A stretch of 64,000 nucleotides of DNA. Source: Pyrrhosoma nymphula (lineage: Eukaryota; Arthropoda; Insecta; Odonata; Coenagrionidae). This document shows, one piece after another, positions 39,801-49,572 of this stretch (positions are counted from its first letter, which is position 1; each line of letters starts with the position of its first letter). The translations under genes and the position numbers were made by a program. The notes below the pieces were generated by a model. That model did not search any database and was not told the DNA's origin. It saw nothing but the letters and a program-made list of their open reading frames with translations. Location of the stretch: contig OY754329.1 of NCBI GenBank assembly GCA_963573305.1, positions 146,269,266-146,333,265 of the forward strand, given 5' to 3'.

Positions 39801-42800
39801 CTGGTGTAGTGCTAAATGATAAACAGGAAGAAAGAATTCTTGAACCTAACTGCTCAACAGTGAATATTCCCAGTCTCAGCAAAATGTAGGTGTCAGGGAA
39901 ATCGCACCAATATTGCAATGCTAATAAGGATAACCGAAGTTGAGATGGCTTCCTTCCAAAAGCTTTCCATGAATATCTCTGTTGTGGAAATGATTATAGC
40001 CTTAGTTCAAAGGTAAGGGAATGTCAAATGCTGTGACAATATTATTTTTCAGATTTTAATTAAATAGATACAATTCCGTGAACTCATTGGTGATATTTTA
40101 TTTCAATTTCAATACCTGTAAACATAGCACCAATGAGGTTACAATTACCAAGTTCATCCAGGCATGCTTGTTACAGGAATGATCTCATGTGAAAACTTGC
40201 TTACACTTCCACAATGAGTGTTTTCACACTGACATTAAAGTATGACTTAGTTTTTGCTTAAACCCTACTACTAGTAACTTGAAAATTGATTATCTATTTC
40301 AATCTTGAACCATATCACTTCGAAATAAACATGTCGCAATGACCTAAATTCTAATTGTGTTGACAATTACCCCTTTTCTGGCCTTGTTCATTTGTATATT
40401 ACGCTGAAAATCAGCATATTTAAAGCAATACTAACTTATTTGATAAACTTAATGACCAATAACCAACTGTATTTTTTTCATTTCTTTAATGATTGAATAG
40501 ACACTTGAGATAAACATTTAAGTTATTGATTACAATAGTAAAGAAATGGTCAAATAAAAGGGAGGTGTCGAGTGACAAATTTAAATTAGAAACAAATTTC
40601 TTCCGCAGTAATGATATTATAATCTTTAACATTTCAAATCTTTTGTGACAAGGACCTCAATAGTTTAATATGACCTCTTTTCATTATAAAAATAGTCAGT
40701 GGTGCACTAATCAGCGAGTAAAGATCACCTTCAATTTTCTTGTTATATCTGGCAATTTCTGACGATTCAACATATTCCTCCCATTTTGAATTCATGCAGA
40801 GTGTAATCGCTAAGCTATATTCTAGGCAAGGCTAAGCCTCGAATCTAGCTTACATCAACAAAATACCCTGCAAGCCACCTCAGGGGTGGGTGGCAGTGGG
40901 TGAGTATTCACCAACATGCATTACACTATACCCTAAAGTTAGTGTAACTACGACTAATTATGCATTAGCATAAATCGTGAATGCTTGTCACGAGGTGAAG
41001 CCTCACAAGCATGCACTACTACACAACAGATATCACAATGGAGAGGGACCGTTAATATACATGCATTTTGCAACTACACAAATGGACAGAAGACTTATGT
41101 GGAAAACATGCACGGTGTGTTGTTAGTACTAGGTAACAGATAAGGATTCAAGTATTAGGAGTACTACTACTACTAAGAGCTACACTACCTAACGACAAAC
41201 CTAGATAAAAGTCTCATTGGCAGCTGTTATGGTCCCTTATCGTTCGTGGGAAAAATGACATTTTAAATCTGTCCGTTCTGCAGTCTAATTCCCTAATTTT
41301 ATGATAATGATCTAATCCAACGTAGTATGTTGGATTTCGTAAAATATTATCAACGTTGTCACAGAATAGACCGGTTTGGTACTTACATAATATATTAAGT
41401 CTAAATTTTAATTGACAGTCTGAAAGCTTTTCTCATCCCAGTGGCTGTAAAAGGTCAGTAACACAAACGAGATTATCATAACAGCCTTTAACGTATTTTG
41501 CCGATCTTCGCTGCACGCGTTCTAACTCAGTTTCCATGCATCGCACCACTCCTGTATTGCCTCGAGGTCCTTAGTTAGCACTTCCTTATCATTAAAGCTA
41601 CGAATTTCTTTATATACCACTGCGTCGTCTGCAAATAATCTAAGCTTACTGTCAACTTTTTCACCGATGTCGTTTATGTACAAAAGGTACAGAATTGGGC
41701 CTATGACTCTTCCCTGTGGGACACCCGATGTGACTTTTACTTCATTAGAGATAGCGCCATCTAATACAGCCCTTTGCACGCGATTACTTAAGAATTCTCT
41801 AATCCAGGAAATTACATCGTCGTCTAAACCGTAGGATTTTAATTTCAAGAGCAGCTTACTGAGGGAAACTTTATCAAATGCCTTTTTAAATGTCAAGAAA
41901 AATTGAATCAACTGGAACGTTATGTTCACCTGAGACTAAAATATCGTGGGCAAAAAGTGCTAATTGAGTTTCGCAAGATCTTCCCTTTCTGAATCAGTGT
42001 TGCGTTTTTATTAACAAGTTCTCAAAACCGAGGTGTCTCATAATTGAACTTACAATTTTATGTTCAAGGACTTTGCAAGAGATAGATGTGATAGATATCG
42101 GTCTGTATTTCGATGGCTGTTCCTTATCACCGCTTTTGAATATGGGAGTGACATTTGCAATTTTCCAGTCCTTGGGTATTTTGTGTTCGTTGATGGATTT
42201 ACTAAATATATTCTGAAATAGGGTGCTATTTCACAAGCTAATTCTCTATACACGCGGGCAGGAATTTCTTCAGGACCTGGGTATTTATTTTGACTTCAAG
42301 ATTTTAACAAGTATTCTATTCCGTGAGTGCAAATATCGATAGGCGGCATCTTTTGCTGGAAGTGATAATATACCTTTACGGATATAATCTGCGATGACTA
42401 GCTTAGTGACGTTACATCACGCCCAATCGATATAAAAACGAAATTACCTCAAATACGATTTCGTATTTGATTAGGCTCTTTATAATTACATAAATACGGG
42501 ATGTCCAAGGGGGAGGGAGAAAAACAAAATACCAATTCGGCGAAATGTGATTTAAGGACAACCGCTGAATACTAACCGGCATTAAGAAGCATTTTTAACA
42601 ATAGTGCAACAGTGGCAACATAGACCGTACCGGTAACACGTTTAGGTAACTAAAAATAACACCACCCCATACCTTGAGATATTTTCTCAACGTTGTTCTT
42701 CCGTGCCTCCAGTCGTGTTTTCTTCACTTCTTCCGCATCAGCACGCTTTTTTGCTCTTTTCGCAGCCCGCTGTTTCTGCTTGTGACTTAACTTCTTAGTG

Positions 42801-42971
42801 ATCTCCGATTCTGGAATAAAATGCCATTACGATAATGTCAATTGTAAATCTCAAAACCCCTTTCCTATTAAACTTACGCAGGTGCTTCGGGAATACTGGA
42901 TCCTTCTGTTTCTTTGATTTCCTTCCAGGACCTTTCTTCACCTTTTCCGAAAAACCAGCCTTACGACCCAT
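15846..42971 (-). CDS. NOP2: NOP2/NSUN1 rRNA cytosine-C5 methyltransferase
   Basis: This nucleolar S-adenosylmethionine-dependent enzyme methylates a cytosine in large-subunit rRNA and acts in 60S ribosome assembly. Eleven minus-strand exons: 42971-42878, 42810-42673, 39342-38979, 35168-35001, 33558-33363, 30347-30222, 29225-29126, 17308-17169, 17086-16874, 16789-16677 and 16590-15846. All phases agree, giving 798 aa. The start MGRKAGFSEKVKKGPGRKSK opens a basic N-terminus; exon 3 is acidic (EDD/DDS runs). Exons 4-6 carry LSDFKRLREEGRSRSEY, RPMTIRTNSLKSRRRDL and KVGLVVYSSQVPVGATPEYL. The SAM-binding motif DMCAAPGGK is at 383-391, motif IV DAPCSGTG has Cys456, and the catalytic STCS has Cys510. 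RFYPHTHNLDGFFVAKLKKF ends the domain before a lysine-rich nucleolar-type tail. The intron between exons 7 and 8 spans 11.8 kb and is filled with nested DNA elements. Confidence 0.96.
18899..21899 (-). mobile_element. hAT-like DNA transposon relic, 3.0 kb
   Basis: Terminal inverted repeats TAGGGTGTCCCTTATTT are identical over 17 bp at both ends. The flanks are an exact 8-bp duplication, ATGTACTA (18891-18898 and 21900-21907), the size typical of hAT elements. Minus-strand protein pieces follow in order: QQITGHKLPSNRQVLEV (21429-21677), RQREPGRKSYHAGVDQKL (20896-21249), FFPCHHHIYELVF (20276-20530), KKCSHHMWYLSEELSVLSLF (about 19870-20040) and VNDRAERCIKCIQDF (19375-19563). I recognise these as parts of one transposase-like family common in arthropods and cnidarians; its hAT assignment is inferred from the CxHH region and target size. 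Stops and frameshifts make it non-functional. Confidence 0.85.
19171..19319. repeat. 149-bp palindrome, decayed copy of the 3.2-kb palindrome
   Basis: The arms AATAAGAACTTAGAAGATAC and its imperfect complement enclose TTTCGATGCACTGCATC and GATGCAGTGCATCTAAACCC. It shares outer arms, CCCGGGT blocks and even flanking sequence (TTATTATGTTCATATTC then CACCTGATTCCTCC) with 3136-3300. The CTG of the ribozyme-like core is lost. It sits inside the hAT-like element, near that element's left end. Confidence 0.7.
22572..22880. repeat. Pyrimidine-rich tract, about 300 bp
   Basis: The plus strand is almost entirely C and T, with many CTCTCT and CCCTCC runs. It is low-complexity sequence; the long reading frames through it on both strands have biased composition (Ser/Leu/Pro or Glu/Arg/Gly) and are not genes. 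Confidence 0.7.
23319..24015. mobile_element. piggyBac-like non-autonomous element
   Basis: The element begins CCCTTTCGTGACG and ends with the complement CGTAGCGAAAGGG. It is bordered on both sides by TTAA (23315-23318 and 24016-24019), the target duplication and terminal CCC(T)n pattern of piggyBac elements. The 697-bp interior has no transposase; the 93-residue frame at 23582-23863 matches nothing I know. It lies in the NOP2 intron. Confidence 0.8.
24400..24628 (-). mobile_element. Internally deleted mariner element
   Basis: The ends are CAGGGGCCATTCAATAATTA and, on the other strand, CGAGGGCCGTTCAATAATTA, bordered by TA on each side (24398-24399 and 24629-24630). On the minus strand the interior reads RKLTEWDNCLNVSAEYIEK, the C-terminal end of a mariner transposase (a W..CL...G/A.YIE pattern). 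Only 229 bp remain, so most of the transposase is deleted. Confidence 0.8.
25486..26573. mobile_element. 1.1-kb TIR element, possibly pogo/Tc1-mariner type
   Basis: The left end CCGTATAAACTCGTGTAAGA (then GGCGCACC) matches the inverted right end CCGTATAAACGTGTGTAAGA (then GGCGCACC), and GTAAGAGGCGCACC is repeated in subterminal positions. The interior is GC-richer than its surroundings (about 26050-26350) and has no intact transposase. The target duplication is unclear. Class placement is tentative. Confidence 0.6.
27351..27540 (-). mobile_element. tRNA-derived SINE
   Basis: Read on the minus strand, a tRNA-like head occupies about 27537-27466. It has an A-box-like GGTGATGGGGTA and a B-box GGGTTCAAGTCCCGC. 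This is followed by a body with GGTGGATTTTTCTCCACCC and an A/T-rich tail (AAATAAATAAAAAG) near 27351. The 5' and 3' acceptor ends do not form a tRNA, so it is a SINE and not a tRNA gene. Confidence 0.7.
27541..29125. other. NOP2 intron, weak repeat traces only
   Basis: At 27690-27760 the sequence CAGTACTCTTTCGATTAACC and following GGATCGGGTTAACC resembles the end of a Tigger/pogo-type element, but no matching second end is present. The stretch 28260-28640 is purine-rich on the plus strand. No coding exon or structured RNA is evident. Confidence 0.35.
29760..29975 (+). mobile_element. LINE endonuclease fragment
   Basis: A plus-strand frame reads IDRKIEILDMAKTEHRGEEK followed by RQGYILMYKG. 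This resembles the early endonuclease domain of RTE/CR1-type LINEs (an I-L-x-x-x-E-T/H-x-W/R-G block). It is short and carries stops; the rest of the element is absent nearby. Confidence 0.5.
30510..31060 (+). mobile_element. Jockey/R1-like LINE fragment (endonuclease-RT linker)
   Basis: Plus-strand frames give NTNWSPYRENLRGTLAQAP, FPWWSKELDGLRKEARKLLN, RDWDSYRAAQWRCKDTIKRS and KRESWEDFLW. These are the linker between endonuclease and reverse transcriptase in jockey/R1-type elements (WW..EL..LRK..R, then W..Y......Y....RKAKR..W). A shifted frame continues SLLLLSGDFTSSDKEALKLL at about 30970-31040. It is interrupted by frameshifts and is opposite in strand to NOP2. Confidence 0.7.
31075..31125 (-). 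repeat. Solo hammerhead-like core motif
   Basis: On the minus strand CCTGAAGATGGATGAATTAA leads, 18 nt after the CTGAAGA core, to GAAACGTCGGC. CTGAAGA and GAAAC are intact and the GTCGGC after GAAAC is shared with the Penelope-like element at 60.3 kb. The intervening hairpin is weak. Confidence 0.45.
31888..32285 (+). mobile_element. tRNA-derived SINE with a second truncated copy
   Basis: A tRNA-like head at about 32112-32186 has A-box TAGCTTAACTGG (32121-32132) and B-box GGGTTTGAATCCC (32164-32176). Its body ends in a 66-nt block from TATGTGCACTTGCGGGT to CCTCAAAATT (32217-32282). The same 66-nt block, over 90 percent identical by eye, occurs alone at 31888-31953. The predicted acceptor stem of the head does not pair, so this is a SINE rather than a tRNA gene. 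Confidence 0.75.
33855..33930 (+). repeat. DNA-transposon end fragment (tentative)
   Basis: CAGGTATACCTCGTTTAGTG followed by CAAGGGATGTGTTCCTAGG resembles termini of Tc1/mariner-pogo type elements. The copy is short and I do not find the other end. It lies in the NOP2 intron upstream of exon 5. Confidence 0.3.
35169..38978. other. NOP2 intron 3, no recognised element
   Basis: A 3.8-kb intron between exons 3 and 4. A 129-residue minus-strand frame at 37079-37468 and overlapping frames on both strands at 38356-38846 match nothing I recognise and lack conserved motifs. The 38360-38850 block is GC-richer than its surroundings and may be an unidentified repeat. Confidence 0.4.
41150..42420 (-). 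mobile_element. Jockey/CR1-like LINE fragment with internal deletion
   Basis: Minus-strand coding shows PGPEEIPARVYRELACEIAP, then SISCKVLEHKI, FKKAFDKVSLSKLLLKLKSY, SGVPQGRVIGPILYLLYIND, and the catalytic FADDAVVY (41929-41522). It then jumps from EWCDAWKLS directly to LERVQRRSAKYVKG and TDRFKMSFFPRTIRD, the C-terminal end of such proteins. The thumb and connection region is therefore deleted at about 41520. It sits in NOP2 intron 2, in the same orientation as the gene. The 39343-41150 part of this intron shows nothing further. Confidence 0.88.
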
Positions 42972-43535
42972 AGCTCTAACGAATTTTTCTTTCCAAGAAA
43001 TGAATACCTAACACAAATAATATGACAAACTTAAACTTGTTTACTTTCAATATACATTTTCAAACTCTAATCCCACATGGCAGGCTCAAATTAACAATGG
43101 AATATCGATAACAATCAGCAATTCGGGATATTCCAACAGATGACTCTGCTAAAACAAAAAACATCGAAAAACACAACTAAAAGTATATATGTAAGATAAT
43201 AATTGGGCGATCATTTATCACGAGTTGAAAAAAGACGTTTCCCTGAAAATGGTTTTAGATGATAGCCTTTACATATTTCATGACAATGTTAATGGTCTAT
43301 AAAGCTGCGATAAAATTATAACAACAAACGTTAGGGTACGACCATACGACCGCATTGTATCTACCAAAGATCTAGACTCAAACGACCGATGGCAACGCTG
43401 ATGTCGCACAGGACGTACCGTCTTATTGTAATAATCCTTGCCTGAATATCGCTGTGCGCCATGAAGGATTTGAAGTAGTTTGAAGGGATTTGAGAACCCG
43501 CTTTGCACTTTCATTTGATATCTATACATATAAAT
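42972..43535. promoter_or_regulatory. Divergent NOP2/PPIH promoter with DRE-type site
   Basis: The start codons of NOP2 (minus) and PPIH (plus) are 564 bp apart. TATCGATA at 43103-43110 equals the DRE, the binding site of DREF in fly housekeeping and growth-gene promoters. It lies about 130 bp upstream of the NOP2 start codon and about 430 bp upstream of that of PPIH. A shared promoter for two RNA-processing genes is inferred from this arrangement. Confidence 0.6.
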
Positions 43536-45213
43536 ATGCCCACTTGGAATCAGATTCAGTCTCAGCTGCGTAATGCCAATAACCCGGTTGTTTTCTTCGA
43601 TATAACCGTCGGAACTACGGTAAGAAAGGCTACTTATTGGATGACAAGTTTGATACTGCTCATAATAATGTATAGGTACGTTATGTGATGATTTTCGAAG
43701 AATAACATTCTCTTTCCCCTCACAGGAAATAGGGCGCATGATTCTTGAACTGTTCGCTGATGTCGTGCCGAAAACCTGTGAAAATTTTCGGCAATTCTGC
43801 ACTGGTGAATATAGGAAAGATGGGGTTCCTTTGGGTTATAAAGGAGCAATATTCCACCGAGTAATAAAAGATTTTATGATCCAAGGGGGAGACTTCGTCA
43901 ACGTGAGTACATGCAAGAGTTTAATATGCCGATGATATAAGGAGTTTTTCGATTGAGTGAGACACTCAGTATCTCAGGTCTCGCTTATACTCTGAAGTTT
44001 TTCAACGTTTTATTAGTTTATTTTTGTAATTTAGAAATATCTGAACCTGGAAGTTCTATATGCCATTTACATGTAAATTCAGTGTTGATGTATTGACGCC
44101 ATCGTATGTTTGCGGTATCTCGTAAGCAATCAAATTACGAGAATTCCCCTTTCTTCCTTATCTAATAATTAGGTTTTCATCCGTTCAAAGTGAGCCTATG
44201 AATATTGGGGACTGCTCCTATCTCTTTCCGACCCTTGATCCATTCGTATCCAAATGTATCATGACAAAATGATTATGTTCTACATTACTATCATCCTAAA
44301 CTTTTCATACCTCCTATCCCCCTCCACGGCTCCCCAAATCTACACCCTTCTTCGACTTCCCCATCATTCTCCCCTGAATCCTGACAGTGGTTTTACAATG
44401 TAAACCGGATAACCACTTAGGTGTCACATGGAGAACCCTAAGGCTATCGAATGGACGTTAAACCTTAGTTGCCTTGGCATCTTTCAATTAAAGTAAGCTA
44501 ATGCTGATGCTAGGTTTCTCTCCACCATTCCTCAATTCCCCATATAAACCTTCATTTATCAATCTATTATATCCACCTGTTCTTGATGCAAATTATATAA
44601 GCTGTTGGTCACTTCCACCTATCAACCAACCAATTAAATCCATTTAGGGTTTTAGCAGATTGAAAGATTGTTTGGCATTCGACAATATGTGATAATTTAT
44701 GGGATTCATTTAAATGCCTTCGTGTGGCAGTAAGCACTATTTTATAAGAGTTCATTAAGATCTATGTAGTATTTCTGCTCATATCTCTCATGAGAATCAT
44801 TGTGTATACCATAATTTTTTTCTGTATGTAGGGAGATGGTACTGGTGTCATGAGTGTCTACGGTGGGGGAACGTACCCTGATGAGAACTTCAATTTAAAG
44901 CATGATGCACCTGGATTATTGTCAATGGTAAATGCTATTCCTGCTTTAAAGTTGTGTTGCTGCCACCCATACTAATATTCAAATGTGTACAAGTATATGT
45001 TTGATGTTTTTTCAGGCCAACAGTGGGAAAGACACAAATGGATGCCAGTTTTTTGTGACTTGTGCCAAGTGCAACTTCTTAGATGGGAAGCATGTGGTGT
45101 TTGGAAGAGTTGTTGATGGACTTCTTGTAATGAGAAAAATAGAAAACGTGCCTACTGGTCCTAACAACAAGCCTAAAATACCTGTGATAATATCCCAATG
45201 TGGTCAGATGTAA
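43536..45213 (+). CDS. PPIH: Peptidyl-prolyl cis-trans isomerase H (cyclophilin H)
   Basis: Cyclophilin H is the proline isomerase bound to the Prp3/Prp4 part of the U4/U6.U5 tri-snRNP, acting in pre-mRNA splicing. Exons are 43536-43619, 43726-43902, 44832-44927 and 45016-45213; all phases are zero, giving 184 aa (human form 177). The N-terminus MPTWNQIQSQLRNANNPVVF is specific to the H type. The cyclophilin fold follows: TCENFRQFCTGEYRKDGVPL with the H-type loop insertion, then FHRVIKDFMIQGGDF with the active-site equivalents of CypA Arg55, Phe60 and Gln63 at 73, 78 and 81. The C-terminus GPNNKPKIPVIISQCGQM is conserved. Residue 140 is Phe (CNFLDGKHVVFG) where CypA and human CypH have Trp. 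Translation starts at the only in-frame Met before the conserved N-terminus. Confidence 0.97.
43903..44831. other. PPIH intron 2
   Basis: The 929-bp intron between PPIH exons 2 and 3 begins GTGAGT and ends GTATGTAG. No embedded gene or clear repeat is seen. Confidence 0.6.
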
Positions 45214-45221
45214 ATGTGTCC

Positions 45222-45227
45222 AATAAA
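45222..45227 (+). terminator. Poly(A) signal of PPIH
   Basis: AATAAA starts 9 nt after the PPIH stop codon, which implies a very short 3' UTR if it is used. Confidence 0.65.
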
Positions 45228-45826
45228 TATTTTAAATTTTAAATCCAAATATGTAATTCAATATTTTGATGCTTGACAGTAATAGGATTTATATTAGTTA
45301 GTTGAACTAACTCATATATCCACATTACAGATTATGTAACTATTATTTTCCAATTTCGATGTGCACTAGAAAGTGTCAAATTTAATATGAGCTACCTAAT
45401 TGTTAGACATCTCAGTATTGTATTTGTGCCTAAAAACTTTCTGTAGCTAAATTTTAACTGTTTTTAATGCTAAGTGGATAAAAATTATGAATTCCTACTC
45501 TCTGCTGGTAGTCCTTACCATTTAATTTCCTAAGCATGAAAAAATTTTCTGTTAAGCCATAGCAATGAAAAATTTACTACCAAATCCAGACACATTTTGT
45601 CATTGAAAAAGTTTTGACTTAGCAATTTAATCTCCAACAAGGAAAGGGAAATAGAATAAGGAGTAGTCCTAAATGAAGGTGTGTGAATTCAAACAATTGG
45701 TTTTAAGTTTTGAAGAATTTGGATCTTGAGATAATTTCAGAAGTTAACAGGAATTAAAAGTGGGGCTCATAAAAAGCACTGGGCTAGGTGTAACAAGTTC
45801 TACAAACTTCCTGAATCGGATATACA

Positions 45827-45965
45827 TATTTCGGCCACAAGGTGGCCTTCTTCAGCGAACTGAAGGGAGGCATTTGCAACGCAAGGTTGTGTTTTGCAAC
45901 CTTGTGTCACAAGTGCTTACTCTCTTCAGTTAGCTGAAGAGGGCCACCTTGTGGCTGAGATACAC
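45827..45965. repeat. Palindromic repeat with hammerhead-like core
   Basis: Left arm TATTTCGGCCACAAGGTGGC and right arm GCCACCTTGTGGCTGAGATA are complements. On the minus strand of the left arm the order is CTGAAGA, one extra A, a GGCCAC/GTGGCC hairpin with a CTT loop, then GAAAT. The plus strand of the right arm repeats it as CTGAAGA, hairpin, GAGAT. Between the arms is a smaller hairpin, GCAAGGTTG / CAACCTTG. No coding. Confidence 0.75.
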
Positions 45966-46470
45966 GTATCTGTCGCACATCCTCATATTTTTTGTCGTTA
46001 TTTGACTACACTCATTTAATGCTAGATTCTCCCAGAAGTTGGGCCTGTGTGAGAGTGATTTTCCGAGTGCTTGTGTGCTTGTAGTCAAAACCCAGGCATC
46101 CTTAGCAGGGTACCATCAGCCCTAGTGAAGGATCCCAAATTGGGTTGAGTTGGTGAGGAAGAAACATTCCCGTAAACCACCACAGAAAGGTTTTCTGATT
46201 GAGAGGTTGTCGTTGGTCACTGCCGTGGAATTGCCCATTTTTTCCTGCAAACCAGCACAGCAATTGTGGTGTACTTTTGGGAAATGGTGCCAATTTATTA
46301 TGGCCATTGGAGATTTTTTAAACTTGTTACATTAAGAGAGCTCAATTTCCCTAGATTCTGGGCTAGGTGGCTAAAACCTAAAATAAAGTTTAACCTCTCT
46401 GCCCCTACTGGCCATTTTGCTTGTTGAGCAACATAATTAACGGAAGACTTGTGCTTTCCTTGTGCACAAT

Positions 46471-46665
46471 GTGAATAAATTCTTCACAGGTTTCCCACCA
46501 GGTGAGTTGTTCAGCCAAAGCCGACGTTTCTATGGCTAACTCTGCCATCGTCCTTCGGGCGTTGGGTCTATCAGCGCCCTGAGGACGATGGCAGAGTTAG
46601 CCTTTGAAATGTCGGCTTTGGCTGAACAACTCACCTGGTGGGAAACCCGTGAAGAATTTATTCAC
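46471..46665. repeat. 195-bp palindrome with hammerhead-like core
   Basis: Arms run from GTGAATAAATTCTTCACAGG to the complementary end of GAAGAATTTATTCAC. The inner arm AGTTGTTCAGCCAAAGCCGA then CGTTTC is repeated inverted. On the plus strand the right half reads CTGAGGA, an extra C, GATGGC-AGAGTTA-GCC, then GAAATGTCGGC. On the minus strand the left half has an ATGGC/GCCAT hairpin followed by GAAACGTCGGC, with CCGA instead of CTGA in the core. The GTCGGC following the core is shared with the Penelope-like element at 60.3 kb. Confidence 0.8.
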
Positions 46666-46779
46666 AACATAATTAATATCCAGAGCAAATTAAACCTGCA
46701 GAACAAATACCATGTATGTATATGGGCTACATACATAGCTTAAGTAAATACTTTTTTATTAAAGTTGGTAATATTCATT

Positions 46780-48545
46780 CCGACAAATATTATACAAGTA
46801 ACTATAGAGAGGTGGATGGGATACAAGAGAAACTAGAATAGATAATTAGAGAATTATCAAACAAGAAAAACCTCATGGTGATGGGTGATTGGAATGCAGA
46901 AGTAAGGGAAAGGGTGGGATGATATGAAAGGACAGTATGGGCCAGGGACAAGCAATAACTGTGATGAGAAGGCAGATGGATTTCATAGATGTTAATGATT
47001 AATAAAAATAGTTTAAACAGCACCTCATGAACACCTGGATATTCCAGATGATACAGGGAGGTATTATACTGATAATGTATATCATGATATGGGAAACTTT
47101 TAGGTGATGTCAAAAACTACCTCAGCTTTCTTGGGGCGGCTGCGGACTTCAATCATAATTTAGGTCTTTTGGAATGTGATGCTAAATATAAAAGACTTAA
47201 GTAAAAGGGGGTGGATGAAGACGTGAAATGTGGAAGGATTGAAAAAGAGGGAATACCGAGCTGTTGGACTGGAACATAAGTGAAGCAAATGAAATGGGAA
47301 CAATTGAGGGAAAATGGGAGAGTATTTAAACACGAATGGTAAGAGCTGCAGAAAAAAACAATAGGATCAATGGAAACGAGAAGCATTAAGGAGCAATGAT
47401 TAAGAATATAGAAGACAGAAGGACGTGGAAAAACATCAACATTGAACACTGCAAGTATAATGAACTAAATAATAAACTCGGGCGAGTAACCAATCGCGCA
47501 AATATAAAAACTGGAGGAAATGGAAAACCTATGCAAAGAAGGGAAAGTGGGTGTACTGTATACTTGGTGAAAGTGAAAATATTGACAGGTGGTAAGAGAG
47601 GGCTAACAGTATCAACAATTAAAAAGAAAACAGAGAAGTTATTAAATGAACAGGAGTATATCCAGGACCGGTGGAGAGAATACATAATTGGAAGAGCTAT
47701 ATGACAGTGGTAATAGGCTTGTTAACTTACAATTAGATATAGAGAAGGATAACCTAGTATCAGAGATCATAGCGTGTATCCAGGGGGGGTTGGGGGTTGT
47801 AATCCCCTACCCCCCTTTGATAAAAAAAAACATAAAAATGATGTGTTTAACACATGCTAATAGTACACCTATAGATCACCTTTCATAACATAATAGAACA
47901 CCTTCAAAACTTCATTTTAAGATGTATATTTTTCAAAATTACCGGACCCCCCATTTTACAGGAGGGTATTCCCTTCAGACGCTTCTAGATACGCCTACGT
48001 CAGAGATGCATTAGAAAGTCAGAGCAGGTAAAATGGAATGAAGATAGTCATAAGAAAATTTAACTATGAGATATTCTTGGACAAAGAAATCGAGCCTAGT
48101 GATAAAAATAGGAGGGCATAAACTGGAGCAAGTAGAGTAATTTAATTCATTCATGGCAGGAACTGGGCACAGTAGCAAAGACATTAGAAGTAGTAGTGCT
48201 AGTAAAGGAAGCATTCAGCAACAGGAGGGAGCTGATGATGGGAACCTTGAGTAAAGGATGTACATATATAAAAAGGCTGGTGTAGAGTTTATTATGGAGG
48301 CTAACATTGTATGGTGCAGAAACGAGGACTCTGAGAAAGAAGAATGAGAATAGGCTACAGACATATGAGATGGAGTGGAGGGTAATGGAGAAAGTGTGGT
48401 GGATGGAATGGAATACATGGAGATCTGGATGTGGTGGGTGAGGGGAGGAAACTTCTGGAGGAGATTTGGGGGAGGCAGAGTAGGAGGTTGGAACAAGTAA
48501 CGAGGGGTGAAGGGCTGTGACACTGATTTTGAGTAAGAGTACATA
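46780..48545 (+). mobile_element. RTE-like LINE, decayed, endonuclease to 3' end
   Basis: Plus-strand pieces in order: an endonuclease-like block KNLMVMGDWNAEV at about 46860-46900 and QYGPGTSNN, then RRTWKNINIEHCKYNELNNK (47400-47480), then KVKILTGGKRG..., and after an inserted block, LTLYGAETRTLRKKNENRLQ near 48300 with TYEMEWRVMEKVWW. These are parts of one RTE-type protein like that at 4700-6240. A different repeat occupies about 47780-48000 (long G-run, then A-run, ending GACGCTTCTAGATACGCC). Many stops and frameshifts make it non-functional. Confidence 0.75.
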
Positions 48546-48546
48546 T

Positions 48547-48690
48547 GTTCAGCAGCAGATTACCAGTAAGGCAAAGTAGGCTATTGCCTAAGGGCCCCGA
48601 AAATATTTTTCCCCTTTCTTCTCTTGCAACTTTTTTTCATTAACACAAGTCCTGTTGCTTGTATGTACTGCCTACAGGCCCCTAAGTTTG
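48547..48690 (+). repeat. Dispersed repeat, copy 2 (partner at 1.9 kb)
   Basis: CAGCAGATTACCAGTAAGGC, then AAAGTAGGC, GGGCCCCGAAAA, CCCCTTTCTTCTCTTGCAAC and GTACTGCCTACAGGCCCC occur in the same order as on the minus strand of 1898-2035. Both copies are diverged. The family is probably a non-autonomous DNA element. Confidence 0.5.
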
Positions 48691-49572
48691 TTCATCCAGC
48701 ACTGCATATGTTTTATGATGAAATATAGCCACTTGACTTGCAGTCATATTGATGAATTCTTGGGATCTCCACCGGGCCAGAAATCCCACGGTCGAAAAAA
48801 TTGTAGACTACAACTGGTATATTATTATTCTCTAGGGCTTCTGACGAGGCTAACCAAGCTAATAAAAAAGCAAGGTTTTTGAAAACAGTACTCCAGCCCT
48901 TCAATTTGTATAAGTCATATATAACATTATTATTTCCAATGATCAACCAAAATTTGCTTTTGTTCATGTTTCAGCAAATAGACAAATTATAAATTATATC
49001 ATTTGCTACAGGAGCAAATTTGGAAGATACACCAGACCTGGCTATGAAACACAACACACACAAGCGACTGATTATTTAACGCTCATTACTTTATATATTA
49101 CAGATGTTCTCTGGTTCTTTTTTCTTTCACTATTCGATTCCTAAAATACTACACATCATAGTTTACGAAGAATAAACTGTTTGAAAAACTTCCAATTCCA
49201 GAGTCGGGCATAAGGCAAATGGCTTTTTTCCGATTATCTCTTCCATGCTGTTCTATATCCTTGCATATATATATTTGGCTTCCATTGTATTTATGCATCA
49301 TAGTTTTATGCATGCTCTCTTGCTCTTAAAACACTACCCAGGTAAAAATATTTGGGCTGTAACTAATCTGGAACTGCTCTGGAAGACTAGTTTTTGCTCT
49401 GTAAGTGGTCTGAAACTGGACTGGTCTTGATTTAGAATAGGTGACTTAAAATGGTCTGCAACTTGTCTGGATTCTAATATGTAACTACACTGTATAATAT
49501 TTAATGGTCTCCAACTGGTCTGAATTCTATGTATAACTGCTCTGCATTTAAGTATATATATATATATAATGT

